Notes under the pieces: generated by a model
Told to the model about the DNA's origin: nothing
The model's database searches: none
What the model saw: the letters and a program-made list of their open reading frames with translations, nothing else
Position numbers and translations under genes: made by a program
Source of the DNA: Vibrio diazotrophicus
Lineage (GTDB): Bacteria > Pseudomonadota > Gammaproteobacteria > Enterobacterales > Vibrionaceae
Assembly: GCF_038452265.1 (NCBI RefSeq)
Contig: NZ_CP151843.1
Location: 62,001-126,000 of the forward strand
Length of the DNA: 64,000 nt
Direction: 5' to 3'
Part shown: in pieces, positions 22,000-30,293 of the stretch
How positions within the stretch are numbered: position 1 is the first letter of the stretch
Layout: every line of letters begins with the position of its first letter

Positions 22000-23130
22000 A
22001 TGGCGACGGTTAGTTTGCGTAAAGTAGAAAAAAAATATGACAACGGTTTTAAAGCTGTCCATGGCATCGATTTGGATATTCGCGAAGGCGAATTTATGGT
22101 GTTTGTCGGACCGTCGGGTTGCGCGAAATCAACCACCTTGCGCATGATTGCTGGTCTGGAAAGTATCACTGGTGGCGAGATTCGAATTGGCAACAGAGTG
22201 GTGAATGACTTACCGCCGAAAGATCGCGGCATTGCGATGGTATTTCAGAACTATGCGCTCTACCCACACAAAACCGTGTTCGACAACATGGCGTTTGGCC
22301 TGAAAATGCAAAAACGGCCGAAAGATGAGATTAAGCGTCGTGTCGAAGAGGCAGCGGAAAAACTGGAGATCAAGGAACTGCTGCATCGTAAGCCGAAGGA
22401 AATGTCCGGAGGTCAGCGTCAGCGCGTTGCGGTTGGACGTGCAATTGTGCGTAAGCCTGAAGTGTTCCTGTTTGATGAGCCGTTATCGAACCTTGATGCC
22501 AAATTGCGAGTGTCGATGCGAGTTAAAATTGCTCAGTTACACCAATCATTGAAAGAAGAAGGTACTCCCGCCACCATGATTTACGTCACGCACGATCAAA
22601 CCGAGGCTTTGACGCTTGGCGATCGCATCTGCGTACTTAATCAAGGCAAAATCATGCAGGTGGATACGCCTACTAACCTCTACAACTACCCAGCCAACAA
22701 GTTTGTGGCGAGTTTTATCGGCTCACCCGCGATGAATTTGATTGATACCGTGATCCGAGAAGAAAACGGCCAGCTTTACATCGAAATTGGCTCGGGTATT
22801 CGCATGTTTATTCCAGTGGAAAAACAGGAAGCATTGAGAGAATACGTGGATAAACCAGTGTGCTTCGGCATTCGCCCAGAACACATTGGTGTTGCTGACG
22901 CTGGCGACACCATTAACGCCTTTGAAGGTGTTTTGACGGTGGTGGAAAATATGGGGAATGAGAAGTACCTCTACTTCAAAGTAGGCGGGAAAGAAGTGAT
23001 AGCGCGCGTTAATGATCAAACCATCACAACCGCAGATATTGGCAAGCCGATGCGCTTCAATCTCAACACTGCCTTCTGTCATATCTTCGATTTCTACAGT
23101 GAAAAGAACTTAACCAACAACCGGGAATGA
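22000..23130 (+). CDS. malK: Maltodextrin ABC transporter ATPase, MalK/UgpC-like
   Basis: This 376-residue ATPase powers the MalEFG transporter. Walker A reads GPSGCAKST, with Ala where GPSGCGKST is usual. The Q-loop is VFQNYALYPHKTV, the signature MSGGQRQRVAVGRAI, Walker B EVFLFDEPLSNLD and the switch His YVTHDQTEA. The C-terminal TOBE/OB domain (CFGIRPEHIGV) matches sugar-type ATPases. The ATG at 22000 follows GGAGAG; a GTG four codons earlier lacks a site. It is the only ATPase gene for the divergent permease pair, so malE-malFG and malK are separated by the control region. Confidence 0.93.
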   Translation: MATVSLRKVEKKYDNGFKAVHGIDLDIREGEFMVFVGPSGCAKSTTLRMIAGLESITGGEIRIGNRVVNDLPPKDRGIAMVFQNYALYPHKTVFDNMAFGLKMQKRPKDEIKRRVEEAAEKLEIKELLHRKPKEMSGGQRQRVAVGRAIVRKPEVFLFDEPLSNLDAKLRVSMRVKIAQLHQSLKEEGTPATMIYVTHDQTEALTLGDRICVLNQGKIMQVDTPTNLYNYPANKFVASFIGSPAMNLIDTVIREENGQLYIEIGSGIRMFIPVEKQEALREYVDKPVCFGIRPEHIGVADAGDTINAFEGVLTVVENMGNEKYLYFKVGGKEVIARVNDQTITTADIGKPMRFNLNTAFCHIFDFYSEKNLTNNRE

Positions 23131-23139
23131 ATCCCGGTT
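23119..23139 (+). other. Intercistronic hairpin between malK and amylase
   Basis: AACCGGGA and TCCCGGTT form an 8-bp stem overlapping the malK stop codon, followed by AATTTTC. It may act as a weak attenuator or processing site that sets the amylase level separately. Confidence 0.45.
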
Positions 23140-23168
23140 AATTTTCACAAACCACGGGGGAGTCTCCA

Positions 23169-24743
23169 ATGAAAAAACGCACTTTGCTTTGCAGTGCGCT
23201 GCTGGCTGCTATTGCCGCAAATGGACTGATGTTTAGCCCAACAACTTTCGCTGCGACCAGTGCTGATACGGAAACTGGCACTTATCTCGATTTTCGCAAA
23301 GAAACGATTTACTTTGTTTTTCTTGATCGTTTCAGCGATGGAGATGTAAGCAACAACACGGGCCACAATCCAGCAACTTACGATCCGAACAACTTGAAAA
23401 AGTATGTTGGGGGAGACCTTCGTGGCCTAATTGACAAACTGCCGTATTTAAAATCACTTGGTGTAACCGCGATTTGGATTACTCCGCCAGTGGATAACGC
23501 CGACAATATCGATGCCAATGGCGGGGCTGGTTATCACGGTTACTGGGGACGTGATTTCTTCCGTGTGGATGAGCACTTCGGCACCTTGGATGATTTCAAA
23601 GAACTGACCAGCAAAATGCACAGCGCAGAATACAACATGAAGCTGGTTCTCGACTATGCTCCTAACCATTCCAATGGGAACGATGAAAACGAATACGGCG
23701 CTTTATATCGTGATGGGCAGTTTATCACTGACTACAACAGCGATGTCGCGGCAGGCACTGACTGGTATCACCACAATGGTGGTGTGACCAACTGGAACGA
23801 TTGGTATCAAGTACGCAATTTTAATTTGTTCAACCTTTCTGACTTCAACCAATCGAATACCAATGTGTATCAATACTTGCTCGATGGATCTAAGTTTTGG
23901 ATCGATGCAGGTGTCGATGCGATAAGAATTGATGCGATCAAGCATATGGATAAGTCGTTTATTCAGCAATGGACGACGGACATCTATGACTACAGTAAGA
24001 GCCTTGGTCGTGATGGCTTTTACTTTTTCGGAGAATGGTTTGGTGCCAGCGCCAATACCACCACGGGTATCGACGGTTACGCGATAGATTACGCTAACAC
24101 TTCCGGTTCAGCGCTGCTTGACTTCGGTTTTCGCGACACTTTAGAGCGAGTGTTGGCCAACCGTGCTGGCAATAGTATGAAAACGCTAAATAGCTACTTG
24201 GAAACGCGCAAATCAGTTTTCACCAGTGACGATTGGCAAGTGGTGTTCATGGATAACCACGATATGGCGCGTATCTCAACTGCGTTGCGTTCTAGCGCTT
24301 CTACGTTTGGCCCCGGTAACAACGAGGCGGGCGGCAACCAGAGTGAAGCGTTTGCCCAGCAGCGTGTTAATTTAGGGCTAGTGGCGACTATGACAGTACG
24401 TGGTATCCCAGCCATTTACTACGGTACCGAACACTATTCGGCAGACTTTACCCAGAACGCTTTTGGTCAAGTAGGCAGTGACCCGTACAACCGTGAGAAA
24501 ATGCCAAGCTTTAGCCAAGATACACAAGCGTTTAAGATCATCCAAGCTTTGACTGATCTACGCCAAAATAGTCTAGCGATTCAACGCGGTAGCTACACGC
24601 AGCGATGGGTTGAAGACGATGTGTTGGTCTATGAGCGCCAAGAAGGAGAAGATGTTGTGACTGTCGCACTTAACCGCGGTTCAGCAACTTCAGTAACGGT
24701 AGGTAATTTGGCACTTAGTGATGTGGTAGCCACACCAGTTTAA
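23169..24743 (+). CDS. Secreted alpha-amylase, catalytic part (frameshifted from its CBM20)
   Basis: This 524-residue secreted GH13 amylase has a signal peptide (MKKRTLLCSALLAAIAANG, cleavage after FAA). The catalytic motifs are LVLDYAPNHS, VDAIRIDAIKHMD (nucleophile Asp), FYFFGEWFG (Glu) and VFMDNHDMAR (Asp); the architecture resembles CGTase-type or maltogenic amylases. Domain C follows, then a premature TAA at 24741-24743. Adding one T to the GTTTAA run (24738-24743) would restore a frame running through a CBM20 to 25141, giving about 657 residues. The truncated enzyme keeps all catalytic residues but loses raw-starch binding. Confidence 0.88.
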   Translation: MKKRTLLCSALLAAIAANGLMFSPTTFAATSADTETGTYLDFRKETIYFVFLDRFSDGDVSNNTGHNPATYDPNNLKKYVGGDLRGLIDKLPYLKSLGVTAIWITPPVDNADNIDANGGAGYHGYWGRDFFRVDEHFGTLDDFKELTSKMHSAEYNMKLVLDYAPNHSNGNDENEYGALYRDGQFITDYNSDVAAGTDWYHHNGGVTNWNDWYQVRNFNLFNLSDFNQSNTNVYQYLLDGSKFWIDAGVDAIRIDAIKHMDKSFIQQWTTDIYDYSKSLGRDGFYFFGEWFGASANTTTGIDGYAIDYANTSGSALLDFGFRDTLERVLANRAGNSMKTLNSYLETRKSVFTSDDWQVVFMDNHDMARISTALRSSASTFGPGNNEAGGNQSEAFAQQRVNLGLVATMTVRGIPAIYYGTEHYSADFTQNAFGQVGSDPYNREKMPSFSQDTQAFKIIQALTDLRQNSLAIQRGSYTQRWVEDDVLVYERQEGEDVVTVALNRGSATSVTVGNLALSDVVATPV

Positions 24744-25141
24744 TTGGTGATGACATTGTAAGCGTGAGCGGTGGCGAAGCGACTTTCCATTTGGCCCAAA
24801 ACCAAGCGTTGGTGCTGCATGGCAGTGGTGGCGGTAGCGTCGACCCGACACTGAAAACCGTCGCGTTCACTTGCTACAACGGTTACACCAATCTTGGTCA
24901 AAGTGTTTATGCCGTTGGCAATGTTGCACAGTTAGGCGGTTGGGCTCCGGCAGGCGCGGTTAAACTCGATCCTGCGCAGTATCCAACTTGGAGCGCAACC
25001 ATTGATGTACCAGTAGCGCAAAACATCGAGTGGAAGTGTCTAAAAAGGGATGAAACCAACCCTGAGTTGAACGTAGTTTGGCAATCAGGGGGTAATAACC
25101 AACTTGATAGCAACGCCAATGCAACCCAAGGCTCTTTCTAA
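24742..25141 (+). pseudogene. Detached C-terminal CBM20 starch-binding domain
   Basis: The frame continues the amylase after a one-base loss. It first completes domain C (GGEATFHLAQNQALVLHG), then a Gly/Ser linker, then a CBM20 of about 95 residues with VAFTCYNGYTNLGQSVYAVG, NVAQLGGWAPAGAVKLDPAQ, YPTWSATIDVP and IEWKCLKRDETNPELNVVW. The binding-site Trp residues are present (GGW, VVW). No ribosome site or signal peptide is present, so it is unlikely to be made alone. Sequence conservation up to the stop suggests a recent mutation, a phase-variable tract or a sequencing error. Confidence 0.85.
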
Positions 25142-25193
25142 TTTTAGTTCGAAGAAATGAACTCTAATTGCCCGAATAGCTGCTGTTAAAACT

Positions 25194-25230
25194 AAACGTC
25201 CCCACGGTCTATGTATCTTGGGGACGTTTT
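25194..25230 (+). terminator. Rho-independent terminator of the starch operon
   Basis: AAACGTCCCCA and TGGGGACGTTTT form an 11-bp stem with a 14-base loop and a T-run, 53 bp after the CBM20 stop. Confidence 0.88.
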
Positions 25231-25449
25231 CATTGCATTCATCTAGTCAGCTTTTCTGTGCATCACTAAATTAGACGCTCCCCTTTGGTGACTTACATTT
25301 CTCTATTCGAAGTTACATAAATCCAATAACACTATTTACTCAAAACAAAACGGCATAGTGTACGTATAGGGGGAAACGAAGCTAGATGTTACACAAAAGC
25401 TTAATGTTGTAGCCGTAAAGTCGAAAGCTTTCACTAGTTGGAAACTCGA

Positions 25450-26139
25450 ATGATTAAAGCCATATATTTTGACTTAGACAACACACTGGTAAATAGGGAT
25501 GCCAGTATTGATCGGTTTGTTAGTTGTTTTGTTCAACGGTTTTCGTCAGATCTTAGGAGAATCAACGCACTTCAGGTGGGTGACATTATTAAGAAACAAG
25601 ATAATGGTGGATACCTATCGGACAACTCACCATACAGTCATATATTTGAAGCTGTCGGTACTGAACTTTCTGTTCAACTACCATGGAAAAACAAGAGAAG
25701 TGCGGAAGAGTTAAGTCAGTATTGGCAGCACAATTTCCCAAGATGTGCTGTAGAAATGAATGGGGCTGTAAACCTGCTTAATTATCTTAGTTACAGAAAA
25801 TATCACCTAGGTGTAATTTCAAATGGTGCTGATCTAAGTCGAAGAGTAACAATCAACGCGACTTCTTTTAGTCATCTATTTTCTCAAGTGGTCAGTTCAG
25901 ATGGATTTGGGGTCAGTAAACCAGATCCTTTGATTTTTACGGATACAACAAGGCAAGCGGGTTTCGAAACCAATGAATGTGTTTATGTTGGAGATCACCC
26001 AGTAAAAGACGCTCTTGGAGCTATTAATGCTGGCATGACAGCAGTATGGCTCGCAGGATTTCATGAAAATATTGACCTTCCCCAAAATGTGTTAACGGTT
26101 AATAGCTTAGCTGAAGTGCTCGATGTTTTGAGTTTATGA
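25450..26139 (+). CDS. HAD-superfamily hydrolase
   Basis: This 229-residue phosphatase-like protein has the four HAD motifs: IYFDLDNTL (nucleophile Asp), LGVISNGAD (Ser/Asn), VSKPDPLIF (Lys) and CVYVGDHPVKD (Asp pair). The helical cap between residues 20 and 95 places it in subfamily I, near YjjG/phosphoglycolate-phosphatase-like enzymes. The substrate is unknown. The ATG at 25450 follows GGAAA; an earlier TTG is possible but less likely. It stands alone between the starch-operon terminator and fumC and seems unrelated to either. Its A+T-rich codon use differs from the neighbouring starch genes, which may mean separate acquisition. Confidence 0.85.
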   Translation: MIKAIYFDLDNTLVNRDASIDRFVSCFVQRFSSDLRRINALQVGDIIKKQDNGGYLSDNSPYSHIFEAVGTELSVQLPWKNKRSAEELSQYWQHNFPRCAVEMNGAVNLLNYLSYRKYHLGVISNGADLSRRVTINATSFSHLFSQVVSSDGFGVSKPDPLIFTDTTRQAGFETNECVYVGDHPVKDALGAINAGMTAVWLAGFHENIDLPQNVLTVNSLAEVLDVLSL

Positions 26140-26298
26140 CTCAGAAGAGTCTTTTTACTGTTTATCGCACCTTTTCGGCATATCTCTTTAATTAAACTTA
26201 GCAATACCAGAGGTTGCCTGAATAAACATCCGGCCTGATTTCAACGGTTATAATTACGGTATACATAAACCGATTTCAGGTTAATTCAAGGATGTTTT

Positions 26299-27681
26299 AT
26301 GAATAAGAAATATCGAATTGAGAAAGATAGTATGGGGGAAGTTAACGTTCCTTCTGATGCCCTCTATCAGGCTCAAACACAAAGAGCCATCGATAACTTC
26401 AACATCAGTGAGCATAAGATGCCTAAAGACTTGATTGTGGCGTTAGCTTACATCAAACAGGCGGCAGCAAAGACAAACGCCAAGTTAGGCACATTAAACA
26501 GCCACGTCGCTGATGCAATAGTCAAAGCTGCGCAAAGCGTTATTGATGGTCAATATCATGACCAGTTTCCGATTGATGTCTTTCAGACTGGTTCTGGCAC
26601 CAGTACAAATATGAATGCCAATGAAGTACTGGCGACTCTGGCAAGCCAAATATTGAATGAGAAAGTAAGCCCCAACGATCACGTTAATATGGGGCAGAGC
26701 AGTAATGATGTGATTCCAACTTCCATTCAAGTGAGTGCTGTCATGACATGTGAGAAATTGTTGATTCCGGCACTCACTCATTTAGCTGAAACACTCAGAA
26801 GCAAACAGAAGGAACTGGACGGGATTGTTAAAACCGGAAGAACGCATCTAATGGACGCCATGCCAATTACGTTTAGTCAGGAACTAAGTGGCTGGGAAGC
26901 ACAAATACAACATGCTTTGCAGTCAATTAGCTCTGCTTTGGAATCGACAAGAGCACTTGGGCAGGGAGGAACCGCAGTAGGAACGGGTATCAATGCTCAT
27001 ACAGGCTTTGCTGAGGATTTCTGTCATAACTTAAGTCAGCTCAGTGGCTTATCCTTTAAGCCAAGTGGCAATTTCTATTTTAATTTGAGCTGTCAGGATT
27101 CGATTGTTTCTCTATCCGGTCAGTTAAAGACACTGGCTGTTGCCTTGATGAAAATATCCAATGATTTACGTTGGATGAATTCAGGTCCGCTTGCAGGGCT
27201 TGGTGAAATAGAGCTGGAAGCTTTACAACCAGGTTCATCAATCATGCCGGGCAAAGTAAACCCAGTGATCCCCGAAGCCGTAGCAATGGCTTCGGCACAG
27301 GTAATAGGCAACGATACAACCATTACGGTTGCCGGCCAGTCAGGAAACTTCCAGCTTAATGTTATGTTGCCTGTTATTGCTTACAACCTGCTTGAATCGA
27401 TACATTTGCTCACCAATTCATGCATTTCACTGGCAGATAAAGCGATTAAGCCGTTCAAAGTGCGTCAGCAAAATATTGATAAGGCTCTTGCCAAAAATCC
27501 AATCCTTATTACCGCGTTAAATCCGGTGGTTGGTTATTTGAAAGCAGCCGAAATAGCCAAAAAAGCCTATAAGGAAGGCCGAGCTGTCATTGATGTCGCG
27601 GAAGAAGAAACCGATTTGAGCCGAGAAGAATTAGAGCACTATCTTGACCCTAAAACATTAACACGTGGCGGACTTGTATAA
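26299..27681 (+). CDS. fumC: Class II fumarate hydratase (FumC)
   Basis: This 460-residue, oxygen-stable, iron-free fumarase interconverts fumarate and L-malate in the TCA cycle. The fumarase/aspartase signature GSSIMPGKVNP is at about residues 314-324. Active-site words include GSGTSTNMNANEV, MGQSSNDVIPTS, GRTHLMDAMPITF and GQSGNFQLNVMLP. Length is standard. The TTTTTGGCATATCTC-like upstream region gives no clear regulator. It is monocistronic, with a weak GC-rich hairpin (CTGCGGG...CCCGCAG) 10-35 bp past the stop. Vibrios often also carry a class I fumarase elsewhere; that cannot be judged here. Confidence 0.93.
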   Translation: MNKKYRIEKDSMGEVNVPSDALYQAQTQRAIDNFNISEHKMPKDLIVALAYIKQAAAKTNAKLGTLNSHVADAIVKAAQSVIDGQYHDQFPIDVFQTGSGTSTNMNANEVLATLASQILNEKVSPNDHVNMGQSSNDVIPTSIQVSAVMTCEKLLIPALTHLAETLRSKQKELDGIVKTGRTHLMDAMPITFSQELSGWEAQIQHALQSISSALESTRALGQGGTAVGTGINAHTGFAEDFCHNLSQLSGLSFKPSGNFYFNLSCQDSIVSLSGQLKTLAVALMKISNDLRWMNSGPLAGLGEIELEALQPGSSIMPGKVNPVIPEAVAMASAQVIGNDTTITVAGQSGNFQLNVMLPVIAYNLLESIHLLTNSCISLADKAIKPFKVRQQNIDKALAKNPILITALNPVVGYLKAAEIAKKAYKEGRAVIDVAEEETDLSREELEHYLDPKTLTRGGLV

Positions 27682-27781
27682 ACGAAACTGCGGGACAGAA
27701 TGACTGTGCCCGCAGCGTAAAAATAGTTCTCTGAATATTAATAAGCTTTTGAATCCATTGACGGATTCATTGGCCGGTCAG

Positions 27782-28015
27782 TTAGTCTCGCAACATAATG
27801 TCGAGCTGATCCACTACCTCGGCCCAGTCGGCATCTTGTTCGATAGCTTGTTTCAAAAAATCCGATTGTGACCTTGTCCAAAAACTCGCTTTATGTATTG
27901 GAGCTGAATCTCGCGTATGTCGGTGGTTCTTGACGAACTCTTTGATTTCTTTAGGTGAATGCCCTAAACCAAGCTGCTTAAATAGCTCCGGCATACCGTG
28001 TTGATATATTTCCAT
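27782..28015 (-). CDS. DUF2789 family protein
   Basis: This 77-residue small protein of unknown function matches the DUF2789 pattern: MEIYQHGMPELFKQLGLGHS at the start, then EIKEFVKNHRHT, APIHKASFWTRSQSDFLKQA and a C-terminal ADWAEVVDQLDIMLR. It is soluble and helical, often found next to metabolic genes in marine gammaproteobacteria. The ATG at 28015 is chosen because a strong AGGAGGT stands 6 bp upstream; a start five codons earlier would lie over that site. It converges with fumC. Confidence 0.85.
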   Translation of the reverse strand: MEIYQHGMPELFKQLGLGHSPKEIKEFVKNHRHTRDSAPIHKASFWTRSQSDFLKQAIEQDADWAEVVDQLDIMLRD

Positions 28016-28182
28016 TATCGACCTCCTCAATAGCGTTCACTTACCTAAAGTATATACGCTACTCAGAAATTGATGGGGTAAGCCAAATGCGAGAGTTTTC
28101 CTGAAATATAGCGGACACCAATTGTGTTCTAGTCCACGCTTTACACCACACCTGTTTATCAATAATTGACCAACTTTTGTTA

Positions 28183-28317
28183 ATGGATGAATATGTCCTT
28201 AGTTTGATATGGAATGCTATACCGAGGCTGTTTGAAATTTGTGCTCTGTTTTTTCTTTTAATAGATAAACAGTTCGATATTTATTTGGGAGTCGTGTTCT
28301 CAGTAACAGGCAACTAG
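28183..28317 (+). CDS. Possible 44-residue membrane peptide
   Basis: A short open frame encodes a hydrophobic peptide with EYVLSLIWNAIPRL, then ALFFLLIDKQFDIYLGVVF. It would form one or two membrane segments. DNA of the first half aligns without gaps to 2104-2170 at roughly 73% identity by hand, and the peptides are alike, which argues that it is or was coding. No strong ribosome site is visible upstream of the ATG. It lies 50 bp ahead of the PIN-domain gene and may belong to the same transferred segment. Confidence 0.4.
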   Translation: MDEYVLSLIWNAIPRLFEICALFFLLIDKQFDIYLGVVFSVTGN

Positions 28318-28367
28318 ATATACAAAGCTGTTGGTGAATTAATTTTTTGGAGTATCCAGTAATACAA

Positions 28368-29510
28368 ATGATCAAAATTCTCTTAGATACTAATATTTTG
28401 CATCAGGAAGGCTTACAGTCATCACGATTTCAACTTTTACAGCGGTTGATTAGAAGTAATTCAATTTGCTTAGTTATCCCTGAAATGGTGTTAAAGGAAT
28501 ATAAAAGTAAAAGACTAGACCAAGCTGAAGCTGAACTAAAGAAGCTTAACTCTGCTTTGGACAACTTAAACAGAAAGTCCATTATAGACAAAGATAAGTA
28601 TGTCGTTAGGCAACTTACAAATTTTGTGGCTACGTCAATAAAAGAAGCAGATCGATTTGTAGACTCTTGGATAAAAGAGAACAAGGTTGTAGTGCCATTA
28701 ATCTCGGATACTTCAATTGAAGACATTTTTAAATCTTATTTCTCTGGCACAGGAGCGTTTCGTAATAAAAAGCAAAGAGAAGATATTCCCGATGCAGTTA
28801 TTTTAGATGCTATAGAAAAACTGGCAAAAGAAAGCGAGTTGTTTGTTGTTGCAAAAGATGGTGCTTTAATAGAAGCAGTCAAATATATCGATAATGTAGT
28901 ACTTTTCAAGGACCTCATCGAAGTGATTGAAGTTCCTCAGTTGAAAGCTATTCTTGTTGAACTAAATGCAAGTGAAAGGAAAGTCACGTCTATAATAGAA
29001 ACCCTTTCTACATTTGATTCCTGCTATGAGGTTTCTCAATATCTAACCGACAATTATCTTGTAGAAGTAGAAGGATTTTATGATGAAGATTTTGTTGAGC
29101 TCCCTTATGACCTTACCAACATTGAGTTAACCGAACATGAAGTACATGTTCAAAACTTAAAAGAAGTTTCAGTCGATTCTCCTCGTTATTTGGGTAACGG
29201 AAAGTTTGCGTATACTTTGTCTGCTGAATGTGAGGCAGAACTGTCCTTTTACTGTGAAAACGAAGCGTACGAATCTCTTTCTTATGAATACCGAAAAGCA
29301 CTCTCAAAATCAGAAATTGAGGGTCTAAGTAATGTTAAAGTTACTGGTAGTGTTGAGGTGATCTTTAAAGGTGTTGTGGAATTATGCGGCATCGAAACGG
29401 ATATTGAAACAAGTCAACTTCAAGTGCATTTGTCGTACTTAGGTGCGGAAAAAAGCCTCATAAGTTGTGATGTCAGCTTAGAAAAATTAGAGATACAGGA
29501 TATTTACTAA
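28368..29510 (+). CDS. PIN-domain protein (DUF4935-like) with a C-terminal extension
   Basis: The first ~175 of 380 residues form a PIN nuclease-like domain. The acidic residues are in MIKILLDTNIL (Asp), VIPEMVLKEY (Glu), REDIPDAVIL (Asp) and LFVVAKDGAL (Asp). Complete acidic sites usually mean Mg-dependent RNase activity. The remaining ~200 residues are acidic, beta-rich and of unknown family. There is no VapB-type antitoxin gene next to it, so a standard VapBC pair is unlikely; the C-terminal domain may control or target it. A TTG start 21 bp upstream is possible. Low G+C compared with fumC suggests horizontal transfer. Confidence 0.8.
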   Translation: MIKILLDTNILHQEGLQSSRFQLLQRLIRSNSICLVIPEMVLKEYKSKRLDQAEAELKKLNSALDNLNRKSIIDKDKYVVRQLTNFVATSIKEADRFVDSWIKENKVVVPLISDTSIEDIFKSYFSGTGAFRNKKQREDIPDAVILDAIEKLAKESELFVVAKDGALIEAVKYIDNVVLFKDLIEVIEVPQLKAILVELNASERKVTSIIETLSTFDSCYEVSQYLTDNYLVEVEGFYDEDFVELPYDLTNIELTEHEVHVQNLKEVSVDSPRYLGNGKFAYTLSAECEAELSFYCENEAYESLSYEYRKALSKSEIEGLSNVKVTGSVEVIFKGVVELCGIETDIETSQLQVHLSYLGAEKSLISCDVSLEKLEIQDIY

Positions 29511-29545
29511 GTTCGCCACAAAGCATTCAACATGGAGAAAAATAA

Positions 29546-30172
29546 ATGGAATTAAATTCATTGCTACTATTTGTGGTCGCTTGTCTGGCTATCAATATGA
29601 TACCTGGGCCAGACGTAATCTACATCGTTTCCAATACAATGAAAGGTAAGTTGGCTACAGGGTTTAAAGCCGCAATGGGGTTGGGTGTGGGCTACTTTGT
29701 TCATACACTCGCCGCGTGTTTAGGTTTATCTGCAATAATCCTCAGCTCTGCTGTCGCCTTTAGTGCGGTAAAATGGCTGGGCGCTGCTTACTTAGTCTAT
29801 TTAGGTGTTCAGTCGCTAATTTCAATGTGGCGCGGTGAGAGCGAATTGGTGGTTAGCGAGAATGTTGAACGCAATAAAAATGTGTTTGTGCAGGGTGTTA
29901 TTGTTAGTGTCTTGAACCCGAAGGTCGCGCTATTTTTCCTTTCATTCTTGCCTCAATTTATCGATACATCAGCAGGCGTTGCATCAATGCAATTACTAGT
30001 GCTTGGTTTGGTGTTCAGTGCATTAGCTACGCTGTGTAACATTCTATACGCTTCTGTTGGTAGCTGGGTATTTAGTCGTCCAAACTCTCAGCGATATTCA
30101 CGAGCACTTGAGGGAGTCTCTGGAGTTCTGCTTATTGGGTTAGCAAGTAAAGTGGCTATTAGTGATCGTTAG
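29546..30172 (+). CDS. LysE/RhtB-family amino-acid exporter
   Basis: This 208-residue inner-membrane efflux protein has six hydrophobic segments. The family signature is NMIPGPDVIYIVSNTMKGKL near the N-terminus, followed by GVQSLISMW and SVLNPKVALFFLSFLPQFI. These match RhtB-type homoserine/threonine/small amino-acid exporters; the substrate cannot be told. GGAGAAA precedes the ATG. It starts 35 bp after the PIN-domain gene on the same strand but is probably unrelated to it. A rho-independent terminator follows. Confidence 0.9.
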   Translation: MELNSLLLFVVACLAINMIPGPDVIYIVSNTMKGKLATGFKAAMGLGVGYFVHTLAACLGLSAIILSSAVAFSAVKWLGAAYLVYLGVQSLISMWRGESELVVSENVERNKNVFVQGVIVSVLNPKVALFFLSFLPQFIDTSAGVASMQLLVLGLVFSALATLCNILYASVGSWVFSRPNSQRYSRALEGVSGVLLIGLASKVAISDR

Positions 30173-30210
30173 GTATTTTTGAACTAAACCCGAACCGATA
30201 ACCCATAATA

Positions 30211-30238
30211 AAGCGAGCCTTGGTGGCTCGCTTTTTAC
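30211..30238 (+). terminator. Rho-independent terminator after the LysE-type gene
   Basis: AAGCGAGCC and GGCTCGCTT form a 9-bp stem with loop TTGGT, followed by a T-run. Confidence 0.88.
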
Positions 30239-30293
30239 TTCCAGCTTAACCAGTCACTCTGGAAAGTGGTGAAGGGGTATCACTAATAGCGAA

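Noticed and set aside
27690..27720. Hairpin CTGCGGG...CCCGCAG as a fumC terminator
   Set aside because: The stem is good but there is no T-run, so I mention it only in the fumC entry.
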